Below, piece after piece: positions 1 to 9,011 of a stretch of DNA of 64,000 nt. The notes under the pieces were generated by a model that was not told the origin of the DNA, searched no databases, and saw only the letters and a list, made by a program, of their open reading frames with translations. The stretch covers positions 372,001 through 436,000 of the forward strand of contig CAWBWO010000002.1 in assembly GCA_963792445.1 (NCBI GenBank), in the 5' to 3' direction. Source of the stretch: Rummeliibacillus sp963792445 (GTDB lineage: Bacteria > Bacillota > Bacilli > Bacillales_A > Planococcaceae). Both the position numbers and the translations under genes were made by a program. The stretch's first letter is position 1; each line of letters starts with the position of its first letter.

Positions 1-1
1 A

Positions 2-2257
2 CTATTAACGATTGAACAACTGCATCAAAGATCATTTCAATTAAAATCAAGTTTATCTCAACTTTTTTTAGATGCGATTCATATAAAAAGAAGACGTTCT
101 CTTGAGGATGATGACTATTTTTATTATCGAGATATCGCTTTAAAAAAACCTATTAAATCAGAAAATGAAGAAAATGAAAAGCTACATTATCCTTCTACAT
201 TCCAAGAAAAAGAACAGCTTTTTAGGGAAGCGTTCGATACTTTTGAAGTTCGTCCAGACCAATTTAAAATGATGGATGCCATTTGGCAAGCGCTCGTTAC
301 AAAGAAAGAAATAATGACTGAGGCATCAACCGGTATAGGAAAGACGCTCGCCTATCTAATGCCGTCTATCATTTTTGCAAAAAAGAATCATTGCACAGTA
401 GGAATAAGTACGTATACTTCTCATTTGTTAGATCAATTGTTACAAGAAGAACTTCCAAAGGCAGAGGCGATATTAAAAACAAAGGTTTCTGCAACTGTTG
501 TAAAAGGTATGGAACATTATGTAGATATTGACCGTTTCTGTGACCTTCTACAAGTTAATGAAGATTCGTATGATGAAAACTTTACGAAGATGCAATTGAT
601 TGTTTGGCTACAAGATACTGAAACTGGAGATTTAGGAGAGGTTACATTATCTGGTGGAGGACAGTATTTTGTCGATAAAATCCGCCGTACAAAAACCACT
701 TCTCAAACACATCAAAAGAATGCGTATGACTTCTATTTGCAAGCATTATCGAATTGTCAGGGAGCAGATATCGTTATAACGAATCACTCAATGGTATTAG
801 CTGACTTAGGCAGAGAAAATCCTGTTTTAGAACATGTGAGTGGTTGGATATTAGACGAAGGTCATCAATTTTTGCAAGCTGCAACGTTACGTGACGAGAA
901 GATATTTTCATATACTCAATGGAAATACCTATTTGGTCAAATTGGATCAACTGAAACCCATAATATAGAGCATCCATTCTACAAATGCTTACAAAACGAA
1001 AGAAAAATTCCTTTTAGACAATTGACAACTTTAGAATCTCAGTTCAAAGACATGATCAGGTTATTTGATCGTGCAATTGATCAATTAATCCATCAACTAG
1101 CATTAAAAAAAGTAAAAAATCGTCAACATAAACAAAGTATCTTACTATCAACTATCGAATGGTCGCAACCTTTTAGTATTGAATTTAGTCGTAAATTAAC
1201 GCACTGGCTAAATCTTGCAGAATCTATTACATCTACCTATTTACGATATCCTGATGAATTGTCCATAAAACAACAAGCTAGTCTAGCTGATTGGCAATAT
1301 CAACTACGAGAACTTAAAATACGTGCTGCTGAGTGGGAAGCAATTTTTATTCAACAGCAAGAAAATGATACCGCATGGATTGAAATAGATACGAGAAGTA
1401 TGCCGGGAAGTCTTCATATTTATAAAAGACCTGTTCGGGTAGAGAATGCCATTTCAAACGTTTTGCATGCATACAGAAATCGTGCAGGAATCATTTGGAC
1501 TTCTGGGACTTTAACTGTGCCAAATGATAAACGATTTATCGCACATCAACTAGGACTTTCAAATAATGTACCACTCTATCAGTTCCAAGCACCAAAGTCT
1601 TATTATGATGGTGCTAGTGTGTATATCGTAGAAGACATGCCTGATATACAAAAGGTAACGCAATCACATTATATTGAAGCGGTCGCAGATGCAATAGTTC
1701 AAACTGTACTAGCAACTGAAGGACGTTGTTTTGTTTTATTTACAGCACAAGATATGCTTCGCAAAACAGTGGAGTTAATACAAGAAACAGGTACATTAGA
1801 TGACTATATGTTATTTGCACAAGGAATATCATCAGGTAGTAGAATGCGTTTATTGAAAATGTTCCAGCGATTTGATCATTCTGTATTGTTTGGTACGAAT
1901 AGTTTTTGGGAAGGGGTAGATGTACCTGGAGATGCACTTTCAGCTGTTATCGTAGTAAGATTGCCATTTACTTCACCAGAAGAGCCATTCTTTAAAGCAA
2001 AGGCAGAACAATTAACAAGTAAAGGTATCAATTCATTCTATAAGTTATCTTTGCCAGAAGCGATATTACGTTTTAAACAAGGATTTGGACGATTAATTCG
2101 ATCATCCCATGATAAAGGTGTATTTATCGTACTCGATCGCCGAATCGAAACAAAGTCATATGGGATAGAATTTATCAATGCCTTGCCCGATATCCCAATA
2201 AAAAAAGTCTCATTAGAACATATGGTCTTTGAATTAGAAGATTGGTATAATAAATAA
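2..2257 (+). CDS. dinG: DinG-family helicase/exonuclease, C-terminal part (5' end outside the window)
   Basis: The frame is open from base 2, so the first in-frame ATG at 269 is internal and the gene starts before the window. Visible are a Q-like motif (RPDQFKMMDAIW), Walker A with TGIGKT near base 335, the DEGH Walker B box near base 855 and the C-terminal superfamily-2 helicase motifs ending in a GFGRLIRS box. The four cysteines that hold the XPD/DinG iron-sulfur cluster are not seen between Walker A and DEGH. That matches the Bacillus/Staphylococcus type, where DinG lacks the cluster and carries an N-terminal DEDD exonuclease domain; that domain would lie upstream and is not visible. The gene opens the conserved dinG-ypmB-asnS block. 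A second, iron-sulfur-type paralogue (YpvA) is at 18202-20100. Confidence 0.9.
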   Translation, partial: LLTIEQLHQRSFQLKSSLSQLFLDAIHIKRRRSLEDDDYFYYRDIALKKPIKSENEENEKLHYPSTFQEKEQLFREAFDTFEVRPDQFKMMDAIWQALVTKKEIMTEASTGIGKTLAYLMPSIIFAKKNHCTVGISTYTSHLLDQLLQEELPKAEAILKTKVSATVVKGMEHYVDIDRFCDLLQVNEDSYDENFTKMQLIVWLQDTETGDLGEVTLSGGGQYFVDKIRRTKTTSQTHQKNAYDFYLQALSNCQGADIVITNHSMVLADLGRENPVLEHVSGWILDEGHQFLQAATLRDEKIFSYTQWKYLFGQIGSTETHNIEHPFYKCLQNERKIPFRQLTTLESQFKDMIRLFDRAIDQLIHQLALKKVKNRQHKQSILLSTIEWSQPFSIEFSRKLTHWLNLAESITSTYLRYPDELSIKQQASLADWQYQLRELKIRAAEWEAIFIQQQENDTAWIEIDTRSMPGSLHIYKRPVRVENAISNVLHAYRNRAGIIWTSGTLTVPNDKRFIAHQLGLSNNVPLYQFQAPKSYYDGASVYIVEDMPDIQKVTQSHYIEAVADAIVQTVLATEGRCFVLFTAQDMLRKTVELIQETGTLDDYMLFAQGISSGSRMRLLKMFQRFDHSVLFGTNSFWEGVDVPGDALSAVIVVRLPFTSPEEPFFKAKAEQLTSKGINSFYKLSLPEAILRFKQGFGRLIRSSHDKGVFIVLDRRIETKSYGIEFINALPDIPIKKVSLEHMVFELEDWYNK

Positions 2258-2261
2258 AAGC

Positions 2262-2356
2262 GTAACGGCTCGATATAAGGAAGATAGCCTAAATACGCCA
2301 CGTCCTGTGGCAACGGCTATCTGACCCACATTCCATGGGCCTTTATACGGGATAAA
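2262..2356 (+). repeat. Short structured intergenic repeat (element 1) between dinG and ypmB
   Basis: Non-coding, nested palindrome. The outer arms GATAGCC (2283-2289) and GGCTATC (2315-2321) enclose a hairpin GCCAC-GTCCT-GTGGC (2297-2311). A further small hairpin CCCA/TGGG (2325-2339) follows, and the element ends in ACGGGATAAA. The 19-mer at 2296-2314 is identical to one present four more times in the long elements at 13905 and 47467. It occupies the place where ypmA would be expected by comparison with B. subtilis. Confidence 0.75.
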
Positions 2357-2375
2357 TGAAACATAAGGTGATATA

Positions 2376-2858
2376 ATGAAAAACTGGATAAAGTTCTTTT
2401 CAATATTTTTACTGATCTTGTCAGTATCACTAATCGTTATAATTGGTTGGAAATCCTATTCACCATTTCATGGAACGGAAAAAACTGCAAAAGCAGCAGT
2501 ATTAACCAATCAGCAACTAAAACAGGTTACAGATACTTATGTTTATAATGGTAAAACAACCTATGTAACGGTGATTGGTACGGATAGTAAAGGCAATGAA
2601 AAAGCTATTTTTGTACCACAAGATAATAAGAAGGAAAAACCAACTGAAATTTTAATAAAAAAGGGAATTTCCAAAAAACAAGCCATTTCTGAAGCATCAA
2701 AAAATGGAGATGTAAAGAAAATTTTGCATACAAAGCTTGGTTTAGAAAAACCAGGGGTCGTATGGGAAATTACTTATCTTAACAATCAAAATAAACTCAA
2801 TTATGTATATATCATGTTCGATAATGGACAATGGTGGAAGCGTATCTTGAATTTATAA
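2376..2858 (+). CDS. ypmB: YpmB-like membrane-anchored protein with PepSY-like repeats
   Basis: 160 aa. The ATG is preceded by AAGGTGATATA. One N-terminal transmembrane segment (about residues 7-26) is followed by an extracytoplasmic domain with a PepSY/YpeB-like character: a KKGISKKQAISEA helix followed by a GVVWEITY strand. The position between dinG and asnS matches ypmB in Bacillus, where aspB separates it from asnS; here aspB is missing. Function is unknown, and PepSY domains are often linked to regulation of peptidases at the cell surface. The assignment rests mostly on synteny plus the anchor and domain layout. Confidence 0.75.
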   Translation: MKNWIKFFSIFLLILSVSLIVIIGWKSYSPFHGTEKTAKAAVLTNQQLKQVTDTYVYNGKTTYVTVIGTDSKGNEKAIFVPQDNKKEKPTEILIKKGISKKQAISEASKNGDVKKILHTKLGLEKPGVVWEITYLNNQNKLNYVYIMFDNGQWWKRILNL

Positions 2859-2969
2859 ATTTACAAATAGCAGTTGTCGTTTCAATAATTTTTTTGAACT
2901 CTTATTGAAAAGTAACTTAAATACACATGATTAGGAATTCTAATTAATGTTTGTAATATGGAGGATAAT

Positions 2970-4265
2970 ATGAAGAAAATTACAATTCAAGACATGCCAA
3001 AACATGTCGGTGAAACTGTAAAAATTGGTGTTTGGCTAGCAAATAAACGTTCAAGTGGTAAAATTGCATTTTTGCAACTACGTGATGGATCTGGTTTTGT
3101 ACAAGGTGTAGTTGTTAAAGCGAACGTTTCAGAAGAAACTTTTGCTACTGCAAAATCAATTCACCAAGAAACTTCTCTTTACATAGTTGGGGAAGTAACA
3201 GAAGATACTCGTTCATCTTTTGGTTATGAACTTCAAGTAAAAGAAATTGAAGTGATTTCTGAAGCGCATGATTATCCGATTACACCAAAAGAACATGGTG
3301 TAGAATTTTTGATGGACCACCGTCATTTATGGTTACGTTCTAAAAAGCAACATGCCAACATGATTGTGCGTAACGAAATTATTCGTGCAACTTACGAATT
3401 TTTTAACAATAATGGTTTTAAAAAAGTAGATCCACCAATTTTAACTGGCTCTGCTCCTGAGGGAACTTCAGAATTATTCCATACAAAATATTTTGACCAA
3501 GACGCTTATTTATCTCAATCTGGTCAACTTTATATGGAAGCAGCAGCAATGGCGTTAGGAAAAGTATTCTCATTTGGCCCAACTTTCCGTGCAGAAAAAT
3601 CTAAAACAAGACGCCATTTAATCGAGTTCTGGATGATTGAACCAGAAATGGCTTTCATGCATCATGATGAATCACTTGAAGTTCAGGAGCAATATGTATC
3701 ATACATTGTTCAATCTGTTCTTAAAAATTGCAAATTGGAATTGGAATTGCTTGGTCGAGATACGTCAAAACTTGAAAAAGTACAAGTTCCATTCCCACGC
3801 ATTTCTTATGATGATGCAATTGATTTATTACATGAAAAAGGTTTTGATGATATTAAATGGGGCGATGATTTTGGAGCTCCTCATGAAACAGCCATTGCTG
3901 AACATTTTGAAAAGCCAGTATTCATTACATGTTACCCAATAGGGATCAAACCATTCTATATGCAACCACATCCAGATCGCGATGATGTAGTTTTATGTGC
4001 AGATTTAATTGCTCCTGAAGGCTATGGAGAAATAATCGGTGGTTCTGAACGTATTTGGGATTATGACTTAATGAAACAACGTATAGCAGAATACGGACTT
4101 GATGAAGAAGCTTATGCATGGTATCTTGACCTTCGAAAATATGGCTCAGTACCTCACTCTGGCTTTGGCCTAGGACTAGAACGTACAGTTGCTTGGATTA
4201 CAGGTGCAGAACATGTGCGTGAAACGATCCCATTCCCACGCTTATTAAACCGTATTTACCCTTAA
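2970..4265 (+). CDS. asnS: Asparaginyl-tRNA synthetase
   Basis: 431 aa, close to the usual 430 of Bacillus AsnS. It charges tRNA-Asn with asparagine in the cytoplasm. An OB-fold anticodon-binding domain occupies about residues 14-95, then comes a class IIb catalytic core with motif 2 (FRAEKSKTRRH, then EFWMIEPE) and motif 3 (GFGLGLERTVAW near residue 400). An ATG at 2958 lies upstream in frame, but GGAGG at 2960-2964 is a ribosome site five bases before the ATG at 2970, so 2970 is the start. No T-box leader is present in the 100 bases upstream. Structured repeats lie on either side of the ypmB-asnS pair. The cognate tRNA-Asn gene is in the array at 51484. Confidence 0.95.
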   Translation: MKKITIQDMPKHVGETVKIGVWLANKRSSGKIAFLQLRDGSGFVQGVVVKANVSEETFATAKSIHQETSLYIVGEVTEDTRSSFGYELQVKEIEVISEAHDYPITPKEHGVEFLMDHRHLWLRSKKQHANMIVRNEIIRATYEFFNNNGFKKVDPPILTGSAPEGTSELFHTKYFDQDAYLSQSGQLYMEAAAMALGKVFSFGPTFRAEKSKTRRHLIEFWMIEPEMAFMHHDESLEVQEQYVSYIVQSVLKNCKLELELLGRDTSKLEKVQVPFPRISYDDAIDLLHEKGFDDIKWGDDFGAPHETAIAEHFEKPVFITCYPIGIKPFYMQPHPDRDDVVLCADLIAPEGYGEIIGGSERIWDYDLMKQRIAEYGLDEEAYAWYLDLRKYGSVPHSGFGLGLERTVAWITGAEHVRETIPFPRLLNRIYP

Positions 4266-4267
4266 AA

Positions 4268-4376
4268 GCGGAGGCGGCTCGTTAAAAAGGAATATAGCCT
4301 AAGAGCACTGCATCCTGCGGTAACGTCTATCGGGTACACATCATGTGCACCCCGAGGGTCTAGCCGTTTGAGCTGG
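4268..4376 (+). repeat. Structured intergenic repeat (element 2) after asnS
   Basis: A diverged relative of element 1 in the same orientation. It shares GGCTCG, a TATAGCCTAA block, a hairpin with the loop ATCCT (TGC-ATCCT-GCG near 4308-4318) and a following hairpin GGGT.CACA/TGTG.ACCC (4332-4352). The arms CGGCT (near 4275) and AGCCG (near 4361) close the whole. It does not contain the exact 19-mer of elements 1, A and B, but conserves the pentaloop. Confidence 0.6.
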
Positions 4377-4404
4377 ATATAAAAACACTAAAACACAAAC
4401 AGAT

Positions 4405-4438
4405 CACAAGAAGAATCGTATAAGCGATTCTTCTTGTG
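4405..4438 (+). terminator. Intrinsic terminator-like hairpin after asnS
   Basis: Perfect 14-bp stem (CACAAGAAGAATCG with its complement), loop TATAAG, followed by TAATTTATT. The stem is strong and the T-run weak. It separates asnS from dnaD. Confidence 0.75.
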
Positions 4439-4466
4439 TAATTTATTATAAAAGGGGAGTTCGACG

Positions 4467-5198
4467 ATGAAAGAAGCTGAGCGGCTCCAAACTTGGATTG
4501 AGCGGGGAAGTGTAAATATTTCTCAGCTTTTTTTTCAGTTTTATAAGGAGTTACAAATTTCAGACACTGAAGCTATGCTAATTATGCATTTAAATGCATT
4601 CCACGAAGAAGGTAATGAATTCCCAACACCTATTATTATTGCTGAGCGTATGAATATGACTCAAGATTCGATTTCATCAAGCATGCAACGCCTGATGCAA
4701 AAAGGCTTGCTAGAAATTCATCAAAAACTAGATGAAAATGGAGTACTATACGAAGTCATGACTTTAGTGCCTTTGTGGAATAGACTCTTGGATTGTGCAG
4801 TGAAGAAGCATGAAGAAAGTAAAGAAGAAACAACTAAATTAAAAGAAGGACAGTTATTTCAATTGTTCGAGCAAGAATTTGGACGTTTCTTATCGCCAAT
4901 GGAAACAGAAATGATTTCAATGTGGCTAGACCAAGATCGACATTCTCCTGAAGTAATTCGAAAAGCATTAATGGAAGCGGTTTTATCACAAAAACTTAGT
5001 TTGCGTTATATCGATAGAATCCTTTTTGAATGGAAAAAGAATAACGTGAAGACACCAGAAGATGCAGAAAAACTATCAAAAAACTTTCATAAAGATACAT
5101 TGCAAAAACTAAACAACCAACAAGTGAAAAAGGCAGCAGAGCAAACACCACCATCAAGTAACGTTCCTTTTTATAACTGGTTAGATCGTAAAAAGTAG
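4467..5198 (+). CDS. dnaD: DNA replication initiation/restart protein DnaD
   Basis: 243 aa; the ATG is preceded by AAAAGGGGAG. DnaD acts with DnaA and DnaB in loading the replicative helicase at oriC and in restart. The N-terminal half is a winged-helix domain (about residues 1-100, including QDSISSSMQRLMQKGLLEI). The C-terminal DnaD/phage-like domain (about 125-200) carries the YIDRILFEWKKNNVKT signature. A basic, Gln/Asn-rich tail follows and ends in PFYNWLDRKK, a common DnaD terminus. The stop is 12 bases before nth, and dnaD-nth-ypoC form an operon as in Bacillus. Confidence 0.93.
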   Translation: MKEAERLQTWIERGSVNISQLFFQFYKELQISDTEAMLIMHLNAFHEEGNEFPTPIIIAERMNMTQDSISSSMQRLMQKGLLEIHQKLDENGVLYEVMTLVPLWNRLLDCAVKKHEESKEETTKLKEGQLFQLFEQEFGRFLSPMETEMISMWLDQDRHSPEVIRKALMEAVLSQKLSLRYIDRILFEWKKNNVKTPEDAEKLSKNFHKDTLQKLNNQQVKKAAEQTPPSSNVPFYNWLDRKK

Positions 5199-5210
5199 AG
5201 GGGGATTGTA

Positions 5211-5870
5211 ATGTTAACAATAAAGCAATGGGAATATTGTTTAGATAAAATGGAAGAAATGTTCCCAGATGCACACTGTGAGTTAGTACATGACAATCCA
5301 TTTGAACTGACAATTGCTACATTGCTTTCAGCGCAATGTACAGATGTATTAGTAAACAAAGTGACGGCTACGTTATTTAAAAAGTATAAGAAGCCAGAGG
5401 ATTATTTGGCTGTTCCACTTAAAGAGCTTGAACAAGATATCCGTTCAATTGGACTCTTTCGAAGTAAAGCCAAGAATATTCAAAAATTATGTAGTCGATT
5501 ATTAGATGAATATAATGGTGTAATACCAGATTCACGCGAAGAATTGGTAACCTTGCCTGGTGTTGGTAGAAAAACAGCAAATGTTGTACTATCTGTTGCT
5601 TTCGGACAACCAGCACTAGCTGTTGACACTCATGTAGAGCGTGTTACGAAGAGATTAGGTTTATGTAAATGGAAAGATAGTGTATTAGAAGTAGAACAAA
5701 CCGTCATGAGAAAAACACCAATGGAAAAGTGGTCGAAAACACATCATCAGTTGATATTTTTCGGACGTTATCATTGCAAGGCACAAAATCCAAACTGCAG
5801 CGAGTGTCCCTTATTTGATCTTTGTCGTGAAGGTCAAAAGAGAGCAAAGAAAGGTCTTGTGAATAGATGA
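5211..5870 (+). CDS. nth: Endonuclease III (DNA glycosylase/AP lyase)
   Basis: 219 aa. It removes oxidised pyrimidines and nicks abasic sites in base excision repair. The helix-hairpin-helix LPGVGRKTANV contains the catalytic Lys, and VDTHVERV holds the catalytic Asp. The C-terminal cluster loop has cysteines at about 189, 196, 199 and 205 in the canonical CX6CX2CX5C spacing for [4Fe-4S]. The ATG at 5211 is preceded by GAGGGGG. It lies between dnaD and ypoC and overlaps ypoC by four bases, indicating translational coupling. Confidence 0.97.
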   Translation: MLTIKQWEYCLDKMEEMFPDAHCELVHDNPFELTIATLLSAQCTDVLVNKVTATLFKKYKKPEDYLAVPLKELEQDIRSIGLFRSKAKNIQKLCSRLLDEYNGVIPDSREELVTLPGVGRKTANVVLSVAFGQPALAVDTHVERVTKRLGLCKWKDSVLEVEQTVMRKTPMEKWSKTHHQLIFFGRYHCKAQNPNCSECPLFDLCREGQKRAKKGLVNR

Positions 5871-6208
5871 TTGAATGCAACAAAAAAGCCATATCAAAAG
5901 AAAGTGTAGATTTCTGGTTCGAAGAATGGGAAACACTACGACAATCCATTCATCAATCACACACTTCAAGAGATGGCAAAGCAAAAGAAATTATGTTATC
6001 GGCTATACAGCTTTATGAAGCATTTATTTTAAATGCATCAGAGCAAGCAATATTGGATAAAAATGAACAGTATGAAATTTTACCAATCAATGCAATAGAG
6101 AGATTAACATTTATCAAAGCACGGCCAGGGCAATATGCTTGCTATCGTCAATTGGACGAGCTATTTATCGAAACGAAAAAACGCTGTGCTAGACTTCGTT
6201 TAAAATAA
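5867..6208 (+). CDS. ypoC: YpoC-like protein of unknown function
   Basis: 113 aa, mostly helical and without a membrane segment. The start overlaps the nth stop as ATGA. Its place directly after nth and before the convergent ponA is the place of ypoC in Bacillus. I see no catalytic motif, and the function is unknown in the family. A bidirectional terminator follows. Confidence 0.75.
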   Translation: MIECNKKAISKESVDFWFEEWETLRQSIHQSHTSRDGKAKEIMLSAIQLYEAFILNASEQAILDKNEQYEILPINAIERLTFIKARPGQYACYRQLDELFIETKKRCARLRLK

Positions 6209-6240
6209 ATAAAACTAGTCTTCGATTAATTGAATAAAAA

Positions 6241-6268
6241 AATGCTCGGTAATTATTTACCGAGCATT
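6241..6268. terminator. Bidirectional terminator between ypoC and ponA
   Basis: A 12-bp perfect stem AATGCTCGGTAA with its complement, loop TTAT, T-run on the + side and A-run before it, so it can serve both convergent units. Confidence 0.92.
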
Positions 6269-6308
6269 TTTTATTTATGCTTATTAAAATCAAAGTGAAA
6301 TAGATATC

Positions 6309-8975
6309 TTATTGATTTGGAACAGTGGAATCATTTACGCCGTTCGTTTTGACTTTATTTTTTTCATGACCGTTAGCATTACCATTGCTGTTCCCGTTAT
6401 CATTGCCATTTTCGTTTCCGGTGTTATCTCCGTTACCATTTCCATCATTAGTTGGTGGTGTTGGTTCGGTTGGTGTAATTTGATCTTGTTGGTTTCCGGG
6501 ATTATTTTGGTCCGTATTCGTATTATCTTGGTTTTGTGTATCCCCTTGATTATTCGGATTTTGCGTTTGGTCAGGCGGTGTTGGCGTTTGTGTCTGATCC
6601 GGGTTATTTACATCAGGTTCAGGTGTTGAAGCTTGTATTTGTATTGTAGTTGAGGCTGGACTACTTGTTTGACCGTCAGCTTCTGCTACAACAGTGAATA
6701 CATAGGTACTACCATCTTGTGCACCATTATACGTAAATGAATTTGAAGAAGCAGTTCCTAAATCTTGCGAACCACCACCGTCAACAGCTACAGATACTTT
6801 AAATTGGGCTGCTTGACCATTATTTGCATCATGTGACCAAGATAATTGAATTGATTTTGAATTTTCATCGTAAGAGGCTGTAAGACCAGATGGTGCACTT
6901 AATTCTGTTTTGTCTGGTTGTTTCTTTTCAACCGGTTGTTTAAAAACAGGTTGTTGGCCTTTTACATATAATTCACCACCCACACGAACAACTGAATTTG
7001 GTTGTTTGAAATCAGGTGTTTGCGTATTTGCAGAGATTTGTGACATAACAGTTCTAAATAATTGTTGAGGTAGTACACGTTCTGCACTTGTTGTAATTGG
7101 ATTTCTGTAATCTGAATACCCACTCCAAACAGCGATTGAATATTTTGAAGTATATCCTGCAAACCATGAATCAGGTACAGATGACTCTGGAAGTCCCCAA
7201 CTTGTGAATTGGTCAGAGCTATAGTTTGTAGTACCCGTTTTACCGGCAATATCTAGTCCAGGAATTCCTGCTGCAGTACCAGATGCACCGAATTTAGAAC
7301 TTACAACATCGCGTAACATATCAGTCACCATATAAGCTGTATAGTCGCTCATTGCTGGAACAGGGTCTGGTGTATATGATTTAGATGTTTGACCATCACG
7401 ATATACAATTTTTTTAATAGCATGCGGTTTTGTATAAATCCCGTTATTACCAAATGCAGCATATGCTCCTGCAAGCTCAATTGGAGTCATGCTTACTTGA
7501 CCGCCACCAATTGCATCGGCTTCTTGTACATTGTCAGCTTTTATACCTAGACCTTTAACGAAAGACTTAGCTTTTTCAGGGCCAACTTCTTTAAATGTTT
7601 TGATTGCTGGTATATTACGTGAATTATATAATGCTTGTCGAATTGTAATCGTACCTTTGTATTGATGGTCAAAGTTATTAATTTGTTGGTTTGTGCCTGT
7701 GTAAGTCATTGGTTCATCCACGATTGTTTGACCTGTAGACCATTTAAGATTTTCAATAGCTGGGCCATAATCCATTAATGGTTTCATTGTTGATCCGGGT
7801 TGACGTTTCGTTAATGCTTCTGCGTAGTTAAATCCACGTTCTGGACCATAATTACGTCCACCACCAACTGCAACAATTGCACCTGTTTGTGTATCAATAA
7901 CAGAAAGGCCTGTTTGAATATCTTTTGTTGGGAAGTTTGCGCTATTATTTAATGTTTTTTCAACAATTTTTTGAGCTGATGTATCTAATGTAGTATAAAC
8001 ATTTACACCATCATCTAATGCTTTTGCATCACCGTTTTCATCTAATTCTTTTAAGACAACATCGATAAATGCATCATATTTAGAAGCAGTAGCTGTTTTT
8101 CGTTTACTTTCAGGAAGTAGACCTTTTGCAATATCTACTTTTTGAGCATCTTCCATTTGAGCTTTTGTTATTTTCTTATGTTGATACATTAAGCCTAAAA
8201 CAATATCACGACGTTTTTTTGCACGATCTGGATTTTTAAACGGATTGTATGCGTTTGGTGCTTGTGGCATACCGGCTAATACTGCTTGTTCATCTAATGT
8301 TAAATCTTTTAGATCTTTACCATAAAAGTATTTTGCCGCAGTACCAAAACCATAAATTCTGCCGGACATTAATACTTTGTTAAAGTACATTTCAAAAATT
8401 TCTTCTTTTGAATATTCACGTTCAAGCTGAATTGCTAAATACGCTTCTTGCGCTTTACGTTTTAGTGTTTTCCCATTATTTAAAAATGAGTTCTTAATTA
8501 CTTGTTGGGTTAATGTACTACCACCTTGTGCGCCAAAACCAAAACGGAAGTTAGCTAACACAGCGCCACCTAAGCGAACAAAGTCAATCCCATGATGTTG
8601 GAAGAAACGAGAGTCTTCTGTTGCGATAATTGCATCTCGCATGCTTACAGGGATATCTTCATAAGCGACATGTTCCCTTTGCTCATTACCCATTGTGTAG
8701 AAGACTTTTCCGTTTGAGTCGAAAAATTTTGTTGATACTGGGTCTTTTAATAATGCTTCATCTAACTTTGGCGCTTGTGCCGCGTAAAATGCAAAAACTG
8801 AAGCACCAATTACAAACATCGCTATTCCTAAAGCCAAAATAGCAATGATTATTTTCTTAATTAAAGAAGATTTAGGTCCTTTAGGTTCTTTTGGTCCTTT
8901 TTTCTTTGTATGTCTTTTTCTCTGTTGTTCTTCTAGTTGCTTTCGTTGTTTCCTTGAATTTATTTGTTGATCCAC
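6309..8975 (-). CDS. ponA: Class A penicillin-binding protein PBP1
   Basis: 888 aa, bifunctional peptidoglycan glycosyltransferase/transpeptidase. Residues 1-40 are a very basic cytoplasmic tail and 41-66 a single transmembrane anchor. The GT51 domain has ATEDSRFFQHHG (catalytic Glu near 120) and GGSTLTQQ (near 151-158). The transpeptidase has STMK (Ser 395, Lys 398), SRN (452-454) and KTGT (579-582). A fibronectin type III domain (about 690-790) and a disordered Asn/Gln/Thr/Pro-rich tail of roughly 95 residues end the protein, as in B. subtilis PonA. The start is GTG at 8975 with GGGG eight bases upstream. It lies 36 bases downstream of recU, giving the recU-ponA operon. Confidence 0.96.
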   Translation of the reverse strand: MDQQINSRKQRKQLEEQQRKRHTKKKGPKEPKGPKSSLIKKIIIAILALGIAMFVIGASVFAFYAAQAPKLDEALLKDPVSTKFFDSNGKVFYTMGNEQREHVAYEDIPVSMRDAIIATEDSRFFQHHGIDFVRLGGAVLANFRFGFGAQGGSTLTQQVIKNSFLNNGKTLKRKAQEAYLAIQLEREYSKEEIFEMYFNKVLMSGRIYGFGTAAKYFYGKDLKDLTLDEQAVLAGMPQAPNAYNPFKNPDRAKKRRDIVLGLMYQHKKITKAQMEDAQKVDIAKGLLPESKRKTATASKYDAFIDVVLKELDENGDAKALDDGVNVYTTLDTSAQKIVEKTLNNSANFPTKDIQTGLSVIDTQTGAIVAVGGGRNYGPERGFNYAEALTKRQPGSTMKPLMDYGPAIENLKWSTGQTIVDEPMTYTGTNQQINNFDHQYKGTITIRQALYNSRNIPAIKTFKEVGPEKAKSFVKGLGIKADNVQEADAIGGGQVSMTPIELAGAYAAFGNNGIYTKPHAIKKIVYRDGQTSKSYTPDPVPAMSDYTAYMVTDMLRDVVSSKFGASGTAAGIPGLDIAGKTGTTNYSSDQFTSWGLPESSVPDSWFAGYTSKYSIAVWSGYSDYRNPITTSAERVLPQQLFRTVMSQISANTQTPDFKQPNSVVRVGGELYVKGQQPVFKQPVEKKQPDKTELSAPSGLTASYDENSKSIQLSWSHDANNGQAAQFKVSVAVDGGGSQDLGTASSNSFTYNGAQDGSTYVFTVVAEADGQTSSPASTTIQIQASTPEPDVNNPDQTQTPTPPDQTQNPNNQGDTQNQDNTNTDQNNPGNQQDQITPTEPTPPTNDGNGNGDNTGNENGNDNGNSNGNANGHEKNKVKTNGVNDSTVPNQ

Positions 8976-9011
8976 AACAGTTTCCCCACTTTCTAGATAA
9001 CTACGATCAAG

